The notes: generated from the letters alone by a model not told the origin. 64,000 nucleotides of DNA from Ananas comosus (GCF_001540865.1 NC_033625.1:6180449-6244448), one strand, 5' to 3'. Shown: positions 22,598-36,107, numbered from the stretch's first letter. Made by a program: numbers and translations.

Positions 22598-22998
22598 GGA
22601 CATGTTTGGTTCATGATTGGAATAGGAATGGAAAATGAAATTGGATTGCTTTGGAATGGGAAATGGAACGACGAATCATCCAAAAATATTTGGTTCATTA
22701 TTGGAATGGAAATCGGAATGAAAATTTAAAATTTTTGAGAGAGGGTTTTGATTAAGAGAGAGGAAAGTGATAAAGAGAGAGGAGATAGGTGTTGATGAAA
22801 AAGGATTTTGAATAGCTTACTTTGGAATGAGCCAATCCGAGATCTAAAGCCGGATTGGATTATAAATAGATTTGGTCATTTCCATTCCGGAGTGAAATGG
22901 GAATCGGAATCCGATTCCTATAAAACAAACGACAACTATCGGAATCAATGAATTCCATTCCGATTCCATAATCTAAAATAGGTGAACCAAACATGCCC
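22598..22998. mobile_element. MITE, PIF/Harbinger-like
   Basis: The element has ends GGACATGTTTGGTTCA and TGAACCAAACATGCCC and a 3-bp target duplication TAA (22595-22597, 22999-23001). The interior is built of GGAATGGAAT-type repeats and has no coding capacity. A 3-bp T(A/T)A duplication fits PIF/Harbinger. Confidence 0.75.
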
Positions 22999-23139
22999 TA
23001 AATGTTTTGGTTGCTGGTTGCTACCGAGTAGAATTTCTCATGAATTGTTCTTATTTTTCTGCTATTCACAATTTCATATGTTTTGGAAATGGCTAATTTT
23101 GTTTTCCATGTTAAACAATTGGTCATATACTTCAAAATT

Positions 23140-23536
23140 TTAAAGCCGTTTTATATGAAAATTTTATTAGTTCTGTACTTTTGTAAATGTGGGCTAATTT
23201 TTTTTGAATTTTGTAGATACGGTTCAAATTTTTAAAAATTTGACCAAATTGCTCTAATTCGTCTCTCCCATCTGTCTTTTTGTTTTCCTCTATCTCTCTT
23301 TCTCTCTCCTCGCTCCTCTTAGCTCCCTCTTCCTCTCCATCCTTCTCTTTCTCCTCGATCGCCGCCATGCCGTTGCGCTCCTCATCACCTATGTCACCGA
23401 CGTCTCCGCCGCCACCAACTGCCTGGAGCACTCGTCCTGCAACAGTCATCTCCACACTGACCCCTAGCCATTAACCCCAGCTCAAATTCTTGTTCGCCGC
23501 CGACCTCTCCGCCTTCGCAGAGGACCGCAACATTTA
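23140..23536. other. Gene-like GC-rich fragment, probably captured
   Basis: A CT-rich leader (23270-23355) followed by GCCGCCATGCCG and about 180 bases of GC-rich sequence resembles the start of a monocot gene. All frames stop soon or are low-complexity, and the sequence breaks off at the MITE-like end at 23537. I do not recognise a protein. It is most likely a truncated or transposon-captured gene start. Confidence 0.3.
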
Positions 23537-24244
23537 GGGCATGTTTGTTTGGTTGGAAGTGGCGTGAAAGCGGAGAGGAGGGGGACGTAGTGGGGTGAAA
23601 GCGGAGAGGAGGGGGACGTCGTTTTCGACATAAACGATTACTTTCTTTGTTTGGTTCGCTGTAAAAAAGTTACGGTCGAAATTAGAGTTAACCTGAAATA
23701 GCGTAATTAACTTCGGCCCATCGTGGATCGAAGTAAATTACGATGAAAAAAGGTGAAGAAAAAATAATAAAATAATATACTCGGTAAAGATAGTTATATT
23801 TAAATATATTTAATGATAGTACTAATTATTTTTTTATTCAGTTGACATATTTAAAATATGATAAAAATTAATTAATTAAGTTTTAATATTTTCTTTATTT
23901 AGTTTATACAATTAAAATATGATAGAAAGTGATTAATTAAGTATTAATAATTTTTTTACTTTATAATTTTATTGTTCTATTACTATAATTTATGTATAAA
24001 AAAATATTTTAATTATTTTAAATTAAATTTTAATTATATAAAAATATAATTATATTATTTTTATTTATTAAATTATTTATTATTTATATATAAATTATAA
24101 TTTACATCATACATTTCCTATCAAACAAACAGCAGAACAAATAAACTTTACTTCTATAACTATGAAACAAATAGCGAGGAAGAAGTAATTTTTACCGAAC
24201 TTCACTTCAACCCAAAGTCTAGTTTCGATGAAACAAACATGTCC
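23537..24244. mobile_element. Inverted-repeat element with GGGCATGTTTGTTT ends
   Basis: Ends GGGCATGTTTGTTT and AAACAAACATGTCC enclose about 700 bp. Near the left end a 34-35 bp unit containing GTGAAAGCGGAGAGGAGG is duplicated in tandem. The right two-thirds are extremely AT-rich. No clear target duplication was found. Confidence 0.55.
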
Positions 24245-24499
24245 ACTGCTCCTGAGCAAGTTCATAGTGCAACATACTGTCAAAAATTATAAAATGCACT
24301 AGTTCAGCTAGAGTGCTTTTAGAAGAACAAAAATCTCTACGCTCCTAAATTATTTTCCATGATGAGATTTTCAAATTGACGATTTGCCCTATTATATTCA
24401 TCTAGAATATTTAAAATATTTTAAAAATAAATTTTATGAATTTTTAATATAATTAACTTGCTGACCAAAAAAGCTAAAAAATCAACAACTAAAAAAAAA

Positions 24500-25151
24500 G
24501 GCTAAATTACAAAAAATCCGCCTGTAGTAACCCACTATTTCACTTTTCCTCTTGACATTTAAAAATCTACACTTTGCCCCCTTGTAAAACGAAAAATGTT
24601 CACAGGGGGGTTACGGTGTGTAAAATGACCATTTTGCCCCTCGCCATTTTCGTCTTCTTCCTCATCTTCCTCAGCCGCCCCTTCGATCGGTCGCGATTCC
24701 CACCTCAATCGGCCACGATTTCTCTCCATTTCCTTCTCCACCTGCTCCCCTTCTCCTCCTGCACCATCGCCGTCCCTCGATTTCGACGATAGTAGGGAGG
24801 AAATCAAGGTGGGTGTTGATAGAGAGGTAGGTAAGGGCAACGAGGACGAGGACGAAGGCGAGGCGGCGGATGAGGGCAAAGGGGATGTGGGCGAGGGCGA
24901 GGCAGTGGAGGACGGCGAGGCGGCGAGACGGCGTGGCGGCGGCGAGGCTGCGAGCCGGAGGGAGGCGAAGCAACAAGGAAGAGGGCGAAGGGCCATTTTC
25001 GGCATAAAAAATATTTTATAATGGAACCCTAACGGTAGGGGGTGAAGTGCACATTTTTTATTTTACAAGGGGGCAAAATGTAGGTTTTTAAATGTCACGG
25101 GGGGGAAGTGAAAAAGCAGGTTATTACAGGAGAATTTTCTGTAATTTAGCC
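24500..25151. mobile_element. MULE-like element with GC-rich core (family C, copy 2)
   Basis: Ends GGCTAAATTAC and GTAATTTAGCC; long arms with CACTTTGCCCCCTTG and its complement. Flanked by A runs (AAAAAAAAA left, AAAAAAAAT right), an 8-of-9 target duplication. The core at 24620-25000 is GC-rich and open on both strands; it is nearly the same as the cores of copies 1 and 3 and shows no conserved protein I recognise. Confidence 0.8.
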
Positions 25152-25290
25152 AAAAAAAATCTCAAAAAAGAGAGGATTCTATACTAAAATTTTTGCTCAG
25201 AGATATGATCTTGTTTTAAATAGTATGATTCAACACTAAAATCGTGTAGATCGTAGATATTAATATTACTATAAATTAGTATAAAAAAAA

Positions 25291-25920
25291 GGCTAAATTA
25301 AAGAAAACCTCCCTGTAATAACTCTCTTTTTCACTTCCCCCCCTGACATTTAAAAACCTACACTTTGCCCCCTTGTAAAATGAAAAATGTGCACTTCACC
25401 CCCTACCGTTAGGATTCCGTTAAAAAATATTTTTTTATGTCGAAAATACCCCTCCGCCCTCTTCCTTGTTGCTTCGCCTCCCTCCGGCTCGCCGCCTCGC
25501 CGCCTTGCCGTCCTCCACTACCTCACTCTCGCCCACATCTCTTTCGCCCTCCTCCGCCGCCTCGCCTTCGTCCTCATTGCCCTTGCTTACCTCTCCATCA
25601 ACACCCACCTCGATTTCCTCCTTACTATCGTCGAAATCGAGGGGCGGCGAGGTTGCAGGAGGAGAAGAGGAGTAGGTGAGAAGGAAATGGAGAGAAATCG
25701 CGGCCGATTGAGGTGGGAATCGCGGCCGATCGAAGGGGCGGCTGAGGAAGATAAGGAAGAAGACGAAAATGGTGAGGGCAAAATGGTCATTTTACACACC
25801 GTAACCCCCTCCCCCGTGAATATTTTTTATTTTACAAGGGGGCAAAGTGTAGATTTTTAAATGTCAGGGGGGAAAAGTGAAATAGCGGGTTATTATAGGG
25901 GGGTTTTCTGTAATTTAGCC
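25291..25920. mobile_element. MULE-like element with GC-rich core (family C, copy 3, inverted)
   Basis: Same ends and arms as copy 2 but the core is in the opposite orientation: the ACCCCCTACCGTTAGG block is at the left here and at the right in copy 2. Flanking 9-mers TAAAAAAAA and TAAAAAAAT differ at one base, consistent with a 9-bp target duplication. Confidence 0.8.
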
Positions 25921-26893
25921 TAAAAAAATTTTATGAAAATTTTATCTGATTTGAATATTTTTATACTATTAAACTTGCAAATGGATCATATCAACCCTTA
26001 AAAATTTTTATTTTGACTCATTTCTAATTACTAATAAATGATATAAAGAAAATAATAAAATTTATTTTAAAAATACTTTAAATACTGCAAATCAAGTATA
26101 ACAGAATTGATCATAAATTCAAAAATTTCATCATTAAAAATAATTTAGAACGATGGAGAGCTCCATACTTCTAAACCAGCTCAGCTGATTTCAAAATAAG
26201 CAACATAAATATTTTAAGAAAAAAAAATACTACAAAAGTTAGCAATACTTTATCACTATCTAAAATGATGGATTTTTATATACAATAAAAAGAATTCCGA
26301 TTGAATTCTCTAGAATTAAGAAAACCTTATAAAAATTATTTTTAAAAATTCAAAGAAAAGACAATATTTTAAAACCCATGTTGAACAACAACCGGAAAAA
26401 GTTACTACGTCAAGGATCACCGTTTAGTTGAACCTGTGACACCCCATGTCGTCATAAATATTTAAATTTTTAAAATTTTATTATATAAAAAACTATATAT
26501 TCTTATTGTCGTATTATACTTAATTATAAAATACTGATTTATAAACCAAATTTAGTAGATATAAGTTTTCAAATATCATTTTTCACAATAAAAAATAAAA
26601 TATGCAAAAAAAACCAATCATAAATAAAACTAAAAATTATACGAACGAAGAAAAAATTAAAAAAAAATTAGCCAGTTTATTCAGAACCGGATTGGTGCAT
26701 CGGTTCACTATTCAAATTGTGGGTTCAACGGTTCAAAACGGGTTTCTAACTTGGGCGTTGGATCCACATCTCGTCCCGAACCCAAAATTAGGCCGAAAAT
26801 GGAGCCCACACCGGCCCACAATCGAGCGGACGAACGACTCAATATTTATAAAATGAACCGGACCGAACAGAACTGGACCGGGCCGGATGTATC

Positions 26894-27345
26894 TAGGGAT
26901 GTCCACGGGGTGGATTCAGAACGGATTTTTACAAACCCGAACCCGAACCCGACTCCAAACCCAAAACCCGAACCCGAACCCGAACAGGACGGATTTTAAA
27001 AATCCATATACAAACCCGAACCCGACCAAAAATCCGAAACCCGAATCCGAAAATCCGACCCGAAATAATTATTTCTCTTTTCAATATTTCAAAATATATT
27101 ACATTAAATCTAAACTTTTAAAATAAAATTCAAATATAACATCAAATTTTTATATACATATTACATATAATGTAAAATAAATTCGGGTTCGGGTTGAGTT
27201 CGGATTCAAAAGGGTACAGTCAAAACCCATAATCCTCGGATTTTTATTTATCTAAAATTATATCCATTTAGCATCGCATAAATTCGCTCCGTTCATGTTC
27301 GAGTTCGGATAAAATTTCGGGTATCAGTACCCGCTGACATTCCTA
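26894..27345. mobile_element. hAT-like non-autonomous element (family D, copy 3)
   Basis: Ends TAGGGATGTCCACGGGG and CCGCTGACATTCCTA, with a perfect 8-bp target duplication GATGTATC at 26886-26893 and 27346-27353. The interior is rich in CCCGAAC repeats. This is the cleanest copy of family D in the window. Confidence 0.85.
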
Positions 27346-27766
27346 GATGTATCCGTTAACACAAGCATTTGTGGCCCACTTGGATATTTATTTGGTGAAA
27401 ATATATGGACGCCCCTTCAACAATAGGCCATTTTGAAATGGATCCTTAACAAATTTTCTCTTCATTGAGTCACCCTCAACTTGTAATTCTTTTGTTTTCA
27501 TTTGATTTATGATACTTAGTTAATTTTATTGGTTTATTAAACATTAATTAGTTTAATTTTTATTTGGTAAAAAATAATTAAACTCATTAAATTTTGACGA
27601 AATTAATAGCGCTTATTTGATTAAAAACGCTTTATTATGAAAAACAAAAAAAAAGTTAAAGATCCAAGTCCCAATGAAAAATTATAAAAAAAATAAAATT
27701 AACGTTGAGGGGGCCAATTTCAAATAGCCTATATGGCTATATCCAAAGTGGTCTCCATACAATGTT

Positions 27767-27934
27767 TTTTTTTTTTTTTTGAGAGAGAGAGAGAGATAAG
27801 TAGCACATTACCCGCTTTATTTATTTCATTTAGAAATAAACTTAGCTGAAAATGTGAATTAACTAGGATCCGAACTTGGGACCTCGGGTATCAACCACCA
27901 ACTCCTTTACCACTTGTTTTAGGGACGGTCGGTG
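27767..27934 (-). mobile_element. tRNA-derived SINE, copy 3
   Basis: Minus-strand SINE with A-rich tail at the left and ACCGACCGTCCC at the right. The target duplication is a perfect 17-mer, GGTCTCCATACAATGTT, at 27750-27766 and 27935-27951. Confidence 0.92.
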
Positions 27935-28049
27935 GTCTCCATACAATGTTGTTTGCATCGACTGGACAATTTATGTAAAAAGTAAAAACCCTTTTTATAT
28001 AATGTATTAATTTTATTTTTAAACCCTTATTCCTCTCCTTATATTCAAA

Positions 28050-28783
28050 TAATATTTTTTTTAGAGTGGAGAAATTAATTGTAGTTCCCTCTTATTAGGA
28101 ATAAGAGGGAATAAGAGTGGAACAACTGTTCCACCTTCCCCTCTGGAACAAGCTTATTCTCATTTGAGAACAAGCTTAATAAAATTTAAATCTAATTTTA
28201 ATTATTATATTAACTCATTAATTAATTTAATTAATATATTTAAGTTAGTATCTATTACTTAAATAGTTAATTAATTAATTAATTTAATATTTATGATTAA
28301 TTATCTCATTAAAAATTAATTATTTAATGTGTTTATCTAATAACTAATATTTATATTGGTCAACTAATTAATATTTTGACTAATTAAATTAATTTATTAA
28401 CTAATCATCTAACTAATTAAATAATTTTCTAATTAATTAAAAAGTTAAGTAGTATTTTATTAATTAATTAATTAATATATTTTTTATTATTCTTATACAA
28501 TATTCTTAGCTAATAAAAATTTATTAATTTATTAAATTATTTTTAATAAATATTTTTCTGTTAATTAGTTAGAAAAAAATATTTTTAATCTAAAATTATA
28601 ATTACTTCTTATTCCTACTATTCCAATCTACTCATCCAAATACTATTTATCTTATTAATTTTCAGGGACAATTCAACTTTCATTCAAATAAAAAATTAGT
28701 CATATTCCCGCTTATTCCAAAAGTTGTACATATCCCAGAAATGAGTAATTCATTCTTATACCTGAACCAAACGATATATACCG
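28050..28783. mobile_element. AT-rich inverted-repeat element (partner of 15180)
   Basis: The right end (TTATACCTGAACCAAACGAT) is the inverse of the left end of the element at 15180. The interior is almost entirely TTAATTAAT-type AT sequence. The left limit is approximate. Confidence 0.45.
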
Positions 28784-30603
28784 ACCAATTAATAATTAAA
28801 TGCAGGTAATTTAATAAATATGCACCTTATATATATGGAAATATGAAGGACATGTATAATATATAGTTTACTTTATGCACATTAAAGTTTTATTTATGGC
28901 TGGTCCAGAGATTCCAACTTTTAATTAATATTGGGACTGTACCAGAATGTACAGTGAAAAGTTAAATATTAAGATAACAAGAATATGGTAATGCTAGGAC
29001 CATATCATGAATATAAAGTAAGTGAAGGGGTCTGAACTAAAATAGAAGTAGATTTAATGTTATGTCGGCTATATTATTTTCAGCGGTGGTCTAGGTTTGG
29101 CATAGGATGCAATTAATTTATTATCCAAATTAACTTGTTTCCTTAATTGTATCAATTATAATAATTAAGGGGTTGGTTTGTTTGGTCCTCAAAAAGAGTA
29201 TTAGCCCTTTAATTAGATATTATTAGATTTGCCTCAAAGTTTGAATATTGGTTTCCATTTTGTGCCCTTGATTCTCCGACAGCTTTACGGTGCGACAAAT
29301 TTTGAAAAACAATTTGTGAAGGAAAAAGTGAATGTCCGTGATGAAAGCGGAGAGCTCGGGCCTACTGAAGAAACTCGTTAAAGATTTTTTTTCTTCATTT
29401 TACCCTAAAAGTGATACATCATATTGTACTTTCATAATACTGTACTTTTTTTCACATTGAAGTTATCTTCTCTTTCGTCCGTGCTTTTTTTTCTGTGAAG
29501 ATTTTTTTCACATAAATTTTTGTGTTTTATATTTTCTCTTCTTCTTTATTTTGTGGTTTGTCTACTTTGCGATTGCTGTTTTTTGTTTCCATTTGTGCAT
29601 TCATCATAACATATATCTATATTGTCAAATTATTTAAGCACCCTTGTTGTAGGTTAGAGCTTAAGATCAATTAAGCAACTCTTGGAATTTTTTTCTTTTC
29701 CCATTTTAGCAGCAAGGAATGGTGTGCCTCAAATTTAATGGTGCAAAATAGTATAACTAGGGTATATGATATATATGGAATCCAATTGTTTAGCTGTTAT
29801 ATATGAAGGAAGGTGTTTTAACCACATTGTAGAAGACATAATGAGGACATAGAATTTCTATACATCTTATTAGTGGAGCACCTAGCAAAAACTAATTAAG
29901 TATCCACATGATTTATTGCTTAATTAATCAAGAAGCCTAATTAAAAGATTAAAGATGCACAATCAATTAATGCACCCTATTTTGTCTTTGTTGCCTCTTC
30001 CCTTTTTTTTTTGGTGCATTGCTCTTGTCATGTGCAACTGATCCAAAAGCCATCTCCTCAACCCATCACAAAGAAAACTTGAGCTCTCACTCTTTCCTTT
30101 TTTACTTCCATTTAGTAAGCTTGAAAGGTACCCACATCTAATTCCATTTCCTTCGGAAACTCAAAGGGGAGCATTTAATTCAGTGCCCTTGATGTGTTCC
30201 CCTCCCCCATCACAATCAAAAACACATGCCCACTTTGTTTCTTTACCTCTCTTTCACACGGAGAAATTGTCGCACGCGCCTGGTGCACCCACAAAACTTT
30301 GATCACGAGTTTATACGATACGAACAAATGTGTTTTACGTGTAAGTTCTTTAGACGTTGCCTTTTAGTTTATCAAAAGTAGATTTTGCTTGTAAAAATTT
30401 GATCGTGAAACGGCAAATGCGGTGCATGATTGGACAGGTACATACACTGAGTGCACGCGACAATGTCTCGTCGTCCTCATGTGATCGATGAGAGTGAAAT
30501 GAGTGATTTGGTTCAATCGATCTCGGAACCAGCTTTTCCTTAACAAGGAAAGGGCCCCTCATAAAGTGGAGATGTTAGAGGTAGCTATATAAGCCTACTC
30601 ATT

Positions 30604-30639
<36 letters not shown>

Positions 30640-31374
30640 GATCCTACTGCTAGGGTTTCATCAAAAAGCGTGCTGTTGACTGTTAAAATAGGCAATAAAT
30701 AACCATCTTGTGTGGAATCCACACCATATGCCTAGCTAGCTACTGTGTGGATATATAGAGAGCAGTAATGGGTTTGTGTACTGCTGATCATTGAGTTCCA
30801 ATCCTTGTGTAGCCCTAAGCTAGTGTGGAATCACTTCTTTCATCAGAGTCCTCAGTGTAGTATTGATTATTTTGTGTCAGTGAGTGTGTTAAATGAGCTT
30901 GTAGAAGAAAGCAAAAGTGCTTACTTCTTTCCTTTCCTCAAGTACGCTTATTAAGTGCTCTCGTTCAGTTCTGGAGTTGAGTATATTGTTGTTAATTTGA
31001 TAGTAGTATTAGAAGAAGCACTACATATATATACATACATGTACGCTTTTGATAGTGCTCTTCTCTATTACATATTCAGAGGCACTAAATTGCACCCCTT
31101 TTTTTTCTGATCGAGCTCAAAATATATTGAAGCTTTCTAGTACGGCAAAAGCTATATAGATTTGGATATCTCTATTTTTTCTGACGGTCGATCATGTAAC
31201 TAAAAATAGAAGTAGGCTAGGCCAAACAGGCCCTAATTGCTCAACATCAGCGTAGACTTTTATTCATGATAAAGACAAAATGCATGCTTCCGTGCACTCA
31301 CACGCCTGAGGGGAAGAGGGAGCAAACACACACTGTTGTGCGTGCACAGAAACACACACGCGCACACACACGCA

Positions 31375-31406
<32 letters not shown>

Positions 31407-33659
31407 TAAGCTAGCTAGGCTAAGTTATATAGTAGTTAGAGATAAGAGAGCTAGGGTTCTTGCTTGGTCAAAATAAAAAATGCTTTGGAAGATTAGGTTG
31501 GTAGGATATATTGGATGATGGCGAATTTGTATGAAAGAGTTGGGGTGTTATCCACTAGCACTCGTAGGGTGTGGGCCATGCATGTATATATGGTTGACTA
31601 TACCTCCCATTTTTGGCAACTCCCACCATAATGGCCTTATCTTCTCTTTATACCCTCTCGTCAATAGTGGATACGTACGTAATTGATTAATTAACTCAGC
31701 TATATATCTAATTACATGTCAATGTATATATATATACATACATAATATATAGATAGATATATACCTTTATCTTTCTATGAAAAAGAGAGAGAATTAAAAA
31801 GGGAGAAATATATAGAGTGAATGGTTCTTTATGCTTGCGCATGCATATATGCATGCATGCATGTGATTCCAAACCCTTTTGGGTTGGGAATTTCGCATTT
31901 CTCATTATTTTGTATTATTCTTATTCTAATTACATGAAACTCATGCATTAGCCATGCATGTATGATATAGCTAGTATTGCTTAATTTGTAATATGATACA
32001 TCATGGTAGTGCATGCGCTAAGCCTTTTTGCAGGCCATAAAAGTGCAGGTCCTCAACCAGGTAAACCTAGCCCTAGATTTTTCTTCTTTTTTTTTTTTGC
32101 TTTAAATAGTGAGGTTGAAAAACCAACTTAAGGCATGTCTTAATTTGATTTATGGACCAAGATTGCTTTTGCACTGAAATATTCTTTAACTTTTAATTAG
32201 TTGATAAAAAAAAAATTCACAACTAGTTATTTATGATATTAACTACTTAATTCCTATATGTTGTTGATTAAGTACTAATTGATGGTGAGATTACAGTACT
32301 ATCTAACATGGAAGAATTAATATAGACGCAACATTTTAATACGTGATCAAGGCAATCACTTAAGCAATACGTAGAGCTCCTAGCTGTTCACTTTTTATTA
32401 CCATCATCTCTTTGCTTTATTTGGAAAATTGCTTTTGCTTCTGTTGGTAGCTAGAGTGAAGATTCTATTGAAATCGCTAAGTAATTTTCAAATTGATGAC
32501 AAGTCGCAACTTACATTATTAGTAAGACAAGATGAAAGGATCGCCACGACTTGAAAGCGAAGCATGATGAATGAAGTAGGAAGATGCTTGTTGCGATTAT
32601 GCCTATCACATTGTAGCACTTCAATTCTCGTCACATGGACCACAACTTTAACAATTTCCTAACCTTGAGTCTTCATTTTCAATTGTGTACATGATCTTAC
32701 AATCCAATCCTATGATAAAATTTTGTTTTGAAAAATTCTTTTACTTTGATGATATATGCAATGTGACATCGACATGCATAACTATTAGTTCCATAAACTT
32801 GTGGGTGTGTTTGCAACTTGCGACACCTCTAACATCATCGGAGAGAAGCATTCTTAAACCTCTAGATGCAAAAGATTAATTATTTCACAAAAACTTGTAT
32901 TATTTGAGAAAACAAATGACTTAGAACTTCAAATACTCAAAACTATGGACCAAAACCTAAATCATAAAAAAAAAAATGCAATATATAATGTTACTGGAAC
33001 CAACTAGGTTTAATGTAAGAATGCCATTAAAGCAAATGAACATCACAACCATCAGAAAAAGGAAAAATTAAAGAATTGATTAACTATTGCCTACTGAAAC
33101 CTAGCTAGTTTCTTGGCTTTAAAAAAAAAAAAAAAAAAAAAACTTCTTTTTAGTTTTGCCAATATATAGTTGCATCTCATACGTCTTTCCCATGTTAAAG
33201 AACTAATTGGGAGTTTTTGGAATTAACAACTCTAATATAATTAGTAGTTAATAGTTTTCTCAAAAAAGAAGCTAAAAATGGTAGTCCTCGTGTATATGTG
33301 AATCTTATATAATTATACAACACGCTTTACTTTTGCACGCTTAAGCTGAACTTTTGAGTTATGATTAAGTGAATGCAGATTTGGAAAAGAAACTTTGTAT
33401 TTCTTTCTTTGTTTTATTCCTAAATGTAGCATTACTACAGAAGAATACAAACTATAGGAGGTAGTTAATACTAACATTTAGAGCATGCCTATGAAAGAAC
33501 AAAATTTTGGGGCATGGGAAAAGCATGCATGCATGTCTTTGTATGCAATAAAATATATTAGTAAAAGTGTTCGTGCAATACACGCTTAGCACAAGAAAAG
33601 AAAACAAGAATTAGAAAAAAAAAATACTAAAATTATAAAAGATAAGTTTACTTGAGTTT

Positions 33660-33699
<40 letters not shown>

Positions 33700-35445
33700 C
33701 TTTCGCATCAAATAATTTTATAAAATTTATTTAATTACTCAAGATAACAGAACTATATATTTTATTCCTAGGTAATTAATGATTTTGATAGCTAACAAAA
33801 TTATAAATTTGGACCAATTTTTGTTCAACTGAGAAAAATAATCATGGAATTATTATTAATTAAAATGACCAAAATATGCTCCCCATACATCTAGTTTAAA
33901 ATACTTTACATGAATGCATTTACTTTCAACCAAATCATATTTACTAGGAATAATGTTATCCTGTAAAAATTCCATATGGTTAAATCCACTAACAAAATAA
34001 AAGTTCCCTTCTTCTTAAAATAAAATATTAAGATACTATTTTTCCATGGTTTGAGTTTAAATTTCACCAAACTTTTTATTTTTATTCAAATTTCGAGCAC
34101 AAATGTGAAAAAGGTATCAAAAAAAACTATTGAGATATTAATTTATTGTTTGTGAAATACTAGTCTTACTCTTCAAGCGAAAAAAACGGCTCGTTTTTAA
34201 CGCAAAATTTGCTAAAATACATCATCAAAATATGGTAAACAATAACAATTGCTGCTCATGTGGCTGTTTTACATATGGAAGGTTCAAATTCTTGCAAATC
34301 TATCCTAAAAATGAGAGGTTAAGGAGCATTTTTTTTCAATAAAAGAAAAAAAAAACTTCTCGATTTAAATAATGTCAAAAAAAAAAATCATGAGCAAAGC
34401 ACATGATTTTTATATGTCAGCGCGTGAAAATTTTGTGGCATTAATTAATAGTTGGTAAACATATGATTAACGAATTTGAATTAGGCAATAATTAATACAC
34501 GAGAAGCACGTGGAAATAAGTACAAATGGACACCAATAAAATGTTCTTTATATGGGTTGTAAAAACAAAGGATCACTCTTTTAGTCTTTTAAGCGTTGCT
34601 TTTACAAAAGTAATAACTGGGAAATGTTATTATAAAATGTATTATTTATATATATATATATAATTTTTCTTAATTGTGTCTCAAATTTTGAGATTCGAGC
34701 ATCTTCACTCTATTTTATTTTGATTGCTCCATTTAATTTAGTTGAAATTATCTTTAATTTATAATTTATAATTTTTTATTCTATTGAAATTTTATTATTA
34801 ATATAAATTTATTTTTTACTTTCTGGCTCCGTATGACAGTTAAGTGCATTAAAAATATTTTGAAGATTCTAAATTTGTAATCATAGTATTCTTTTATACT
34901 TCACTTAAACTATAATTACAATATCCACTCAGCCTTTATTGGTGGTACTAAGGCCGAATCATATAAAATTATTTAAATTTTTTATTTTTTCTTCAAATTT
35001 CTTTCGTATTTTCGCATAGGACTAACTAATTTTTTCAAAAAACTTTTATCATAACATTTTAATTATTTTTTCAGTATAATAAGACATTTGAGACTAAAGT
35101 TTGTATCTTAAGCCTTCAAAATCATGTCTTTGTCAGTAAAAAAAAAAGAAAAAGAAAAGATGTTTTAAATTCTCAATCATGTTGTTATATCATAGAAAAC
35201 AGGGAGTAGTGGAGCTCAAGAACCCTTATGGGATTTTAAATTCTAGTGGCTTTTCCTCTCTTTTCTTGTGTGTTGGGAGATGTGAGCAATGCTTTGGAGG
35301 AGAAAGAGAGACAAGGAACATAAATTAGCTATCACTTTAAGTGTCAAAATGTTGGGGAAAAAAAAAACTTTTTAAATTGAAGAACTTTCGATCTACTAAA
35401 GTGTGCATCTGATGCTTTATTTTGATAAACAGAATAAAAAATAAC
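28784..35445. other. Long AT-rich intergenic stretch
   Basis: I found no convincing exon, tRNA or microRNA precursor. Notable marks are a TATA-like CTATATAAGCC at about 30586 followed by a CT run at 30607-30640, which looks like a plant promoter and leader without a recognisable coding sequence; a GA run at 31380-31406; and a TA run at 33661-33698. A non-coding transcript starting near 30.6 kb is possible but unproven. Confidence 0.4.
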
Positions 35446-35446
35446 N

Positions 35447-35640
35447 ACAAAACTTATTTCCGAACTCGACGGATTTCAAAAATCCATATCCAAATTCAAA
35501 ACTGACCAATTTTCCGAAACCCAAAACCAAACCTAAACCAGAAGACTAGAATTCAAACAATTATTTCTGTTTACCATATTTCAAAGTATTTATATGAAAC
35601 TTAAAATTTTAAAATATAAATTTGAATATAATATTAAATA
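35447..35640. mobile_element. Fragment of hAT-like family D
   Basis: Begins right after the isolated N at 35446. The blocks GACGGATTTCAAAAATCC and AAACCCAAAACC-type sequence, then AATTATTTCTGTTTACC, follow family D, but both terminal repeats are absent. Confidence 0.5.
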
Positions 35641-36009
35641 TTAAATTTAAAAGTGAAATTTAAATTAGAGGAATTTCATATTACTATTTAAAGTTTAAAT
35701 TCAATGATTATATTGTCAAATCATTTGAAATTTTTCTTATATGAAATGCCAAATTATGAAAGGAAAGATAGAGAGAGAAAAAGGAAACAAAGAAAAAATA
35801 AAAATTTTGAAAATATAGTAGATATAAAATGACTAAATTGCCCATGTATTAAAAGACAAAAATATTCTTTTTTGAAGTACCTGGTAATCGGTACCTCTCC
35901 TAAAGTGACCTGCTATTACAGGTCACAATTTTAAAAAAACTAAATCCGAGCCTTCGAATACACGTGAATGAACGGTAACAAAAAAAAAAAAGTATAGAAG
36001 CATTACTAT

Positions 36010-36011
36010 AT

Positions 36012-36050
<39 letters not shown>

Positions 36051-36059
36051 CACACACGC

Positions 36060-36105
<46 letters not shown>
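36010..36105. repeat. Compound (CA)n/(TA)n microsatellite
   Basis: Two CA runs alternate with two TA runs; it borders the family-A element to its right. Confidence 0.95.

Positions 36106-36107
<2 letters not shown>

Larger units (their letters stand above)
24297..26186. mobile_element. Family-B element split by two MULE-like insertions
   Basis: Three separate pieces, 24297-24499, 25152-25290 and 25921-26186, join into one diverged family-B element: left end GAGTGCTTTTAGAAG, middle GATATGATCTTGTTTTA, right part TGAATATTTTTATACTATTAAACTTGCAA-like and the closing GGAGAGCTCCATACTTC. The two gaps are exactly filled by family-C elements with A-rich 9-bp duplications. Confidence 0.75.

Noticed and set aside
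24559..25005. Open frames in family-C cores (also 9916-10269 and 25387-25860)
   Set aside because: Repetitive Ala/Ser/Pro-rich frames on both strands inside transposons with defined ends; not genes.
30350..30900. Conserved microRNA precursor
   Set aside because: I compared by eye with the common conserved plant microRNAs and saw no match; short hairpins such as ATCCACAC...GTGTGGAT are not enough.
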